Shown here one piece after another: positions 26,529 through 32,082 of a stretch of DNA of 32,082 nucleotides. Position 1 is the stretch's first letter. The number at the start of each line of letters is the position of its first letter. Position numbers and translations under genes: made by a program. Under the pieces are notes generated by a model. The model ran no database searches. It had not been told where the DNA came from and was given only the letters and a program-made list of their open reading frames with translations. Origin of the DNA: Clostridiaceae bacterium (lineage in GTDB: Bacteria; Bacillota; Clostridia; Saccharofermentanales; DTU023); assembly GCA_012839385.1 (NCBI GenBank), contig DUNL01000218.1, positions 1-32,082 on the forward strand, in the 5' to 3' direction.

Positions 26529-26855
26529 TCAGCGAAACCAGACATAAATACAAAATAAGATAAACAAGATTAGCCCGGCCATATAGACAGCGCCAATTAA
26601 AAGAGCGGCCACTAAAGAATTACGTGTAAATTGTTTTATATCTTCCTTAGACATTTCCTGCGCAGGTGAAGCGAGTCCACTTGCTTCGCGATCCAGACGT
26701 TTTTTTCGCAGCTCACGAATATCTTCTCGGGCGAACCTGCCGGCAGCTGATTGGAAAATAGAAGGTCTGGTCCAGGGCATTCCCTCGACGTCCATATCTA
26801 CAATCACACGACCATCATCTAATTCATCTTTTTCTCTTAACATAGGACATTCCAT
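26529..26855 (-). CDS. Small hypothetical protein with C-terminal transmembrane segment
   Basis: 108 aa; hydrophilic N-terminus, one long hydrophobic segment SLVAALLIGAVYMAGLILFILFCIYVW. Lies between oppF and the terminator. Confidence 0.65.
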   Translation of the reverse strand: MECPMLREKDELDDGRVIVDMDVEGMPWTRPSIFQSAAGRFAREDIRELRKKRLDREASGLASPAQEMSKEDIKQFTRNSLVAALLIGAVYMAGLILFILFCIYVWFR

Positions 26856-26884
26856 CTATCTTTTCATTTCTGAAAACATTACTC

Positions 26885-27988
26885 TTATTCCGCAACCTGT
26901 TCCGACTCTTCAAGACTATCTTCTGTTCTGGTTTCATAATCTGCCAATTTACTACCTCTATAGAGATGACAGATTGTAAAGTGCTCTTTCTCTACCTCAT
27001 AGGCAAGGGGAGGTATCTGCTTACAGATTTCCATAACTTGAGGACAACGGGTATGGAACTTACAGCCCGGTGGAGGATTTACCGGCGAAGGAATAGTTCC
27101 CTCCAGCGGAATCTTATCTGCCTTATAGTCAGGATCGGGAACCGGTATCGCGCTAAATAGAGCCTGAGTATAAGGATGCAAGGGGTTGCGGAAAATATCC
27201 TCTTTGCCACCGGTTTCCACCAGCTCACCAAGATACATAACGCTAATTATATTAGAGATATGTTCGACAACCGACAAGTCATGAGAAATAAAGAGATAGG
27301 ACAGACCACGACTTTCCTGCAGATCCATCATCAAATTTATTATCTGCGCCTGAACGGATACATCAAGCGCTGATACCGGTTCATCAGCTACAATAAAGTC
27401 CGGTTTGAGAGCAATGGCTCTGGCAATACAGATGCGCTGACGTTGACCGCCTGAGAATTCATGAGGGTAGCGGTTACGATGATAGGGCTGTAGACCACAA
27501 TCAATCATAACCTGATCAATATAATCATCAAATTCATCCGGCGGCACCAGCTTATGCTCTCGTACAGCCTCACCAATTATCTCACCCACAGGAAGTCTTG
27601 GCGAAAGGCTGGAGAAAGGGTCTTGGAATATTATCTGCATTTGTGGTCTCATCTGCCTTAGCTCAGACCGACTAAGACCAAAGACATCAATACCTTTGAA
27701 AAAGACTGAGCCTTCCGTCTTGGGAACCAATCGTAAAATAGTGCGGCCCACTGTTGTCTTACCACAGCCGGATTCTCCCACCAAACCCAAGGTCTCACCT
27801 AGTTTCAAGTCAAAGGAGATCCCGTCAACTGCTTTAACATGGGCAACTACGCGTTGTAAAATGCCGTCCTTGATAGGGAAGTATGTCTTGAGATTGCGTA
27901 CAGTTATCAGATTATCAGCAGGTGGCGTAAGAACTGTAGATTCTGATACTGATTCAACATTGTCATGGTTCTTTGTGTCTTCCAACAT
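26885..27988 (-). CDS. oppF: Oligopeptide ABC transporter ATP-binding protein OppF (second system)
   Basis: GESGCGKTT, FSGGQRQR, FIVADEPVSALDVS; GCKFHTRCPQVMEIC C-terminal motif. Confidence 0.92.
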   Translation of the reverse strand: MLEDTKNHDNVESVSESTVLTPPADNLITVRNLKTYFPIKDGILQRVVAHVKAVDGISFDLKLGETLGLVGESGCGKTTVGRTILRLVPKTEGSVFFKGIDVFGLSRSELRQMRPQMQIIFQDPFSSLSPRLPVGEIIGEAVREHKLVPPDEFDDYIDQVMIDCGLQPYHRNRYPHEFSGGQRQRICIARAIALKPDFIVADEPVSALDVSVQAQIINLMMDLQESRGLSYLFISHDLSVVEHISNIISVMYLGELVETGGKEDIFRNPLHPYTQALFSAIPVPDPDYKADKIPLEGTIPSPVNPPPGCKFHTRCPQVMEICKQIPPLAYEVEKEHFTICHLYRGSKLADYETRTEDSLEESEQVAE

Positions 27989-29181
27989 CAGCTCAGTCCT
28001 CCCTTTCCTTCTTCAAGCTTGGTATTATAACAAGCTGTGAAATGAGTAGGAGATAATTGAATCATTTCCGGATAGACTCCCTTACATACATCCAGCGAGC
28101 GGTCACAACGGTCCAGGAAATAACAATGGTTTGGAAGATCAATCGGATTAGGCACACGTCCCGGTATCGAATACAGGCGTCCGACTCTACGATTAATTAC
28201 TGGTTTTGAAGCCATAAGACCTATGGTATAAGGATGCGCTGGGGTATGGAACACCTCCCTGACAGTGCCTCTTTCTACAATCCTTCCCGCGTACATGACC
28301 ACTACATAGTCCGCCATCTCGGCAACTACACCGAGATCATGCGTGATAAGCATGATGGAACTGTTAATCTGCTCTTTTAAACTGCGCAGAATATCAAGAA
28401 TCTGAGCTTGAATCGTGACGTCCAGCGCGGTTGTAGGTTCATCAGCAATTATTAATGCCGGATCACAAGCTAAAGCCATAGCGATCATGGCTCGTTGACG
28501 CATTCCGCCCGATAATTCGTGGGGATACATATTGTAGACACCTTCACTATTAGCGATCTTAACCAAATTAAACATAGCGATTGTTCGTTGCCTGATCTCG
28601 CTTTTAGTCATCTGAGGATTATGTAGCTCTACAACCTCATCAACTTGATCCCCTACTTTGAAAACCGGATTGAGACTAGTCATCGGCTCTTGGAATATCA
28701 TCGAAACTATATTGCCCCGGATCATGCGCATAGTATCCGTTGGCATTTTTACGACGTCGTAAACCTTCTCGCGAGATACTCGCAATCTTATCTCCCCTTC
28801 AACTATCTGACCGGTAGGCCTGGGTATCAATTGCATAACCGAAAGACTGGTAACGGATTTCCCACAGCCGGATTCACCCACTACTCCAACAGTCTTACCG
28901 ATTGGAACGTCAAAGCTAACACCATCTACGGCTTTTACCGTACCGGTATCAGTAAAGAAATAGGTGTGCAGATTATCAATCTCCACAACATTTTCAGGGT
29001 TCTTCATCTCTGACAGATATTCTGATTCAGGTATATTTTCTCTAGAGCGAAGACGTTCAAATTTATTCATCACTTCGCGATTGTGCTTAGCGATAACTCT
29101 TTGTTCTCTGGTGGAGAGATATTGACTCTTCTGTGACTTCTTCTTATTTTTTAACTTTATCTTTTTACCAATCTTGGCCAT
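27988..29181 (-). CDS. oppD: Oligopeptide ABC transporter ATP-binding protein OppD (second system) with basic N-terminal extension
   Basis: GESGCGKS, LSGGMRQR, LIIADEPTTALDVT; CYFLDRCDRSLDVC. ~60-residue Lys/Arg-rich N-terminal extension. Confidence 0.92.
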   Translation of the reverse strand: MAKIGKKIKLKNKKKSQKSQYLSTREQRVIAKHNREVMNKFERLRSRENIPESEYLSEMKNPENVVEIDNLHTYFFTDTGTVKAVDGVSFDVPIGKTVGVVGESGCGKSVTSLSVMQLIPRPTGQIVEGEIRLRVSREKVYDVVKMPTDTMRMIRGNIVSMIFQEPMTSLNPVFKVGDQVDEVVELHNPQMTKSEIRQRTIAMFNLVKIANSEGVYNMYPHELSGGMRQRAMIAMALACDPALIIADEPTTALDVTIQAQILDILRSLKEQINSSIMLITHDLGVVAEMADYVVVMYAGRIVERGTVREVFHTPAHPYTIGLMASKPVINRRVGRLYSIPGRVPNPIDLPNHCYFLDRCDRSLDVCKGVYPEMIQLSPTHFTACYNTKLEEGKGGLS

Positions 29182-29190
29182 CTCTCTTAC

Positions 29191-30999
29191 CTACCGTTTC
29201 ATTCTAGGGTCAAAGGCATCCCGCAGGCCGTCACCAACAAAATTGAAAGCTAAAACCGTGATGACTATGCAAAACCCGGCAGGGATCCATAGCCAGGGGA
29301 AGTTATTCATATCATAGGAAGAACTAACGCCATTGATAATATTGCCCCAAGTAGCTGTGGGATATTTAACCCCTAAACCCAGGAAACTCAATGTAGATTC
29401 CATAATGATCGTAGAACCAAGGCTCATCGTCGCGGAAACAATCAATAAAGGAATAACATTGGGAATAAGGTGTCTATAGATACGGCGGTTAACCGATAGT
29501 CCGGTTGCCTCAGCCGCCATCATAAACTCTTGCTCACGCAGGGAGAGGATCTGACCTCTGACCATACGCGCGACACCGGCCCAGCTCAATACTCCCAAAA
29601 CTATCATCATATATACCAGGCGTGTATTTCCGCCCAGCTTCAACTCATCCATAATAGCACCCAAGATTATGAGTATCGGCAAAGTAGGAATGCAGAAGAA
29701 AATTTCAACTAGTCGCATTATCAGCATGTCAACAACACCACCGAAGTAACCCGCGAGACCGCCCAGTATAACTCCGATGAACATAGCGATAAAGACAACA
29801 ACAAATCCGACCAGGAGTGACACTCGGCCACCATACATCAGACGAGTGAACATATCCATACCGGTAGCGTCAGTACCAAGCCAATGCTCTCGTGATGGCG
29901 CTGAGCGGATATTAAATACAGTCACAGTTGACATCTCTTGTAGAACCCGTCTTTGATATCTAATTTCAAAGATAAATTCTCGTTCCTCACCGTTGAGGGT
30001 ATAGGTAAAAGAATCGCTGTCCTGATCAATGGCTTCTAAAGCGGCTGTAACAAAACCGATAGGCAAATGCACATCTTGGTTAAGCGCGTTAACCATATGC
30101 CTTGAGAGAGCGGCATATAAAATACCGTCCCGAGTTATTTCCGCTTGACCCTCTTCATCTACAGATACATGATATTGCTGGCCCTCTACCTCAATCTCAT
30201 ATTCACCAGGTCTCTCTATGGTTGCCTCTTCAATAGCAAGCTGGAACTCAAAGCTATTTTGAGAATCGGCACTGTCAAAAGTAACTACATTGTAACTACC
30301 TAGGGCAATCGGTTGGGTTGAATAAATACTATATTCTCTACCCTTAGCCTCAATACTATAGCTCTCTCCCTCAAAATCTATATCAGTCTCTCCGCTCTCA
30401 ATAGCAGTCAATATTTCCCGCTCAAGTTCAGGAGATAACTCCTCGACAGCGTCAAAAACCAGTTTTTTACCCAATTGCATGACTGTAGCTATTTCAGAAG
30501 CGGAGCTTAACAAATAAGCATGATCCGACAGGGGGTCAATATCATAGACTTTGCCGGAATACTCATAAGAACTTCTACCTTCACCTATAGCCTTGAGCAT
30601 ATAAGCTCTTGCCCCAAGCGGGTAGTCAGCTCCCTCCTTAACCAGGAAACGCAAATCTTCATTTTTTTGGATGCCACCAAAGTCTTGTAGACGTTGTTCA
30701 GTTGTATAAAACAGCTCTTGATAACCATAAGGAGAAAGTTCAGCGCCCAAAAAAGAAAAGAGAAACATAAACAACAGAATAACCACTCCAACTATAGCCA
30801 AACGATTGCGAATAAAGCGTCGAAATACAAGAGCGCTGGGGGATAATACTTTAATTCTACGTTCGTCATCTAAAGCCAACTCATCATCAGTGACTTGGGT
30901 AGTTATCTCCGCGGCTTTTATCAGCTCCTCTTTCTCCTGGTCCAATTTATCCTTCTTAAGCAAGGTAGGGTCATCTTTTCTCTTATTAATATCGCTCAT
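29191..30999 (-). CDS. oppC: Oligopeptide ABC transporter permease OppC (second system) with ~280-aa extracytoplasmic insertion
   Basis: 602 aa; TM1 near residues 66-86, then a long hydrophilic insertion, then the canonical LGTDATGMDMFTRLMYGGRVSLLVGF and NFVGDGLRDAFDPR permease core. Confidence 0.92.
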   Translation of the reverse strand: MSDINKRKDDPTLLKKDKLDQEKEELIKAAEITTQVTDDELALDDERRIKVLSPSALVFRRFIRNRLAIVGVVILLFMFLFSFLGAELSPYGYQELFYTTEQRLQDFGGIQKNEDLRFLVKEGADYPLGARAYMLKAIGEGRSSYEYSGKVYDIDPLSDHAYLLSSASEIATVMQLGKKLVFDAVEELSPELEREILTAIESGETDIDFEGESYSIEAKGREYSIYSTQPIALGSYNVVTFDSADSQNSFEFQLAIEEATIERPGEYEIEVEGQQYHVSVDEEGQAEITRDGILYAALSRHMVNALNQDVHLPIGFVTAALEAIDQDSDSFTYTLNGEEREFIFEIRYQRRVLQEMSTVTVFNIRSAPSREHWLGTDATGMDMFTRLMYGGRVSLLVGFVVVFIAMFIGVILGGLAGYFGGVVDMLIMRLVEIFFCIPTLPILIILGAIMDELKLGGNTRLVYMMIVLGVLSWAGVARMVRGQILSLREQEFMMAAEATGLSVNRRIYRHLIPNVIPLLIVSATMSLGSTIIMESTLSFLGLGVKYPTATWGNIINGVSSSYDMNNFPWLWIPAGFCIVITVLAFNFVGDGLRDAFDPRMKR

Positions 31000-31010
31000 T
31001 TCCGCCCCTC

Positions 31011-31997
31011 CTAACTGATACGTACACGTGGATCAACCACGGCGTAAAGAATGTCTTGGATCAGAAGACCTACCAAAGTGAGTACCGACATAAAGGCTAG
31101 ATAAAACATAGTAAAAGGCACATCTCCTTGAGTCATGCATAAATATGAGGTGTAGCCGATACCTTCAATCTGGAATAAAGTTTCTGTGATCATTGCTCCC
31201 GCGAACAATGAAGGCAGTGAGCCACCCAGAATTGTTACTACGGGAATCAATGTGTTACGGAAGGCATGATGATTGATTACCTTACTTTCAACCACACCCT
31301 TGGCACGTGCGGTACGAATATAATCTGAACTTAAAACTTCCAGCATATTGGTTCTGGTATAACGCATCAAGCCACCAATACTTAGAAAAACCAGGACTAT
31401 GACCGGAAGAATATAATGGTATCCGACATCCAAAGTCTGACCAAAGGGTGAGAAAAATTCGTGATTTCTTGAAATCATTCCATATAGGGGAAACCAACCC
31501 AATTTTGTTGAAAAGATATATTTCATGATTTCCGCCAAGAAAAAAGTTGGGAATGAAATAGTTAGCATAGAAAAGAAAGTAATCATATAGTCTGTACGTG
31601 AATACTGTTTAACCGCTGCTTTTATACCTAAAGGAATGGCAATTACAATATGTAAAATAAATTGGATAATATTAAGGACTACTGAATACCAAATCTTGTC
31701 TCGAAAAACAGTCGTAACAGGCTGTCTAAAATGCCAACTCTCACCAAAATTACCCCTGACAGCTTCTCCCGCCCAATTGACATAACCTTCAAGATAGCCA
31801 TCATTCATATGGTATATCTCTTCCAGTTCATCAAGCCAATCCTGATAACTCCTGGTGGTATCCATGGCGGCTCTCTGCCTGGCAATACTGGAAACATAGC
31901 TGGTAGGTAGATTCCGCATCAAAATATAAATGATTAACGTAACACATATTAGGATAAATATACTGATTAATAGTCGTTTGACAATGTATTTCCGCAT
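31011..31997 (-). CDS. oppB: Oligopeptide ABC transporter permease OppB (second system)
   Basis: MRKYIVKRLLISIFILICVTLIIYILMRNLPTSYV start; YIRTARAKGVVESKVINHHAFRNTLIPVVTILGG motif. Confidence 0.92.
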   Translation of the reverse strand: MRKYIVKRLLISIFILICVTLIIYILMRNLPTSYVSSIARQRAAMDTTRSYQDWLDELEEIYHMNDGYLEGYVNWAGEAVRGNFGESWHFRQPVTTVFRDKIWYSVVLNIIQFILHIVIAIPLGIKAAVKQYSRTDYMITFFSMLTISFPTFFLAEIMKYIFSTKLGWFPLYGMISRNHEFFSPFGQTLDVGYHYILPVIVLVFLSIGGLMRYTRTNMLEVLSSDYIRTARAKGVVESKVINHHAFRNTLIPVVTILGGSLPSLFAGAMITETLFQIEGIGYTSYLCMTQGDVPFTMFYLAFMSVLTLVGLLIQDILYAVVDPRVRIS

Positions 31998-32082
31998 ACT
32001 CTCAGCCCTTTACAGTATAGAGAAACTACATCTCTGTCCTACAATCAGGCGAGCCCGCGTTTTACAAAGTCGCGTGAGCCCG

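Noticed and set aside
32049-32082. Near direct repeat GCGAGCCCG / GCGTGAGCCCG at the right edge
   Set aside because: Truncated by the window end; could be part of a terminator or a repeat element, but cannot be resolved.

Overview
The window reads as a Gram-positive (probably Clostridia-like) amino-acid catabolism island. All calls come from reading the supplied translations and DNA by eye; no searches were run. (1) A plus-strand branched-chain/polar amino-acid ABC importer operon, livJ-H-M-G-F (118-4908), ends in a clear terminator. It is followed by a stand-alone citX-like gene (5063-5713) and an mntP-like gene (5837-6403). (2) A long minus-strand block (25389 down to 6547) reads fumA-like, fumB-like, GntR regulator, mutS/glmS, mutL, glmE, methylaspartate ammonia-lyase, a P-loop/AlaRS-editing-like fusion, citD, citE, citF, citC, citG, then oppB, C, D, F, A. 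The catabolic part encodes what looks like the complete 3-methylaspartate route of glutamate fermentation: glutamate mutase, methylaspartate ammonia-lyase, a two-subunit mesaconase-type hydratase, and a citrate-lyase-like complex that is best read as citramalate lyase. (3) Further right are a divergent YkuE-like metallophosphoesterase (+) and a second minus-strand opp operon (B, C, D, F plus a small membrane protein). Its OppC carries an unusual ~280-aa internally repetitive extracytoplasmic insertion. The most interesting candidate is the 309-aa protein between mal and citD. It joins a Walker-A domain to a C-terminal domain resembling the AlaRS/AlaX editing domain, with an altered zinc-ligand pattern. 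No rRNA, tRNA, CRISPR array or transposase was recognised.
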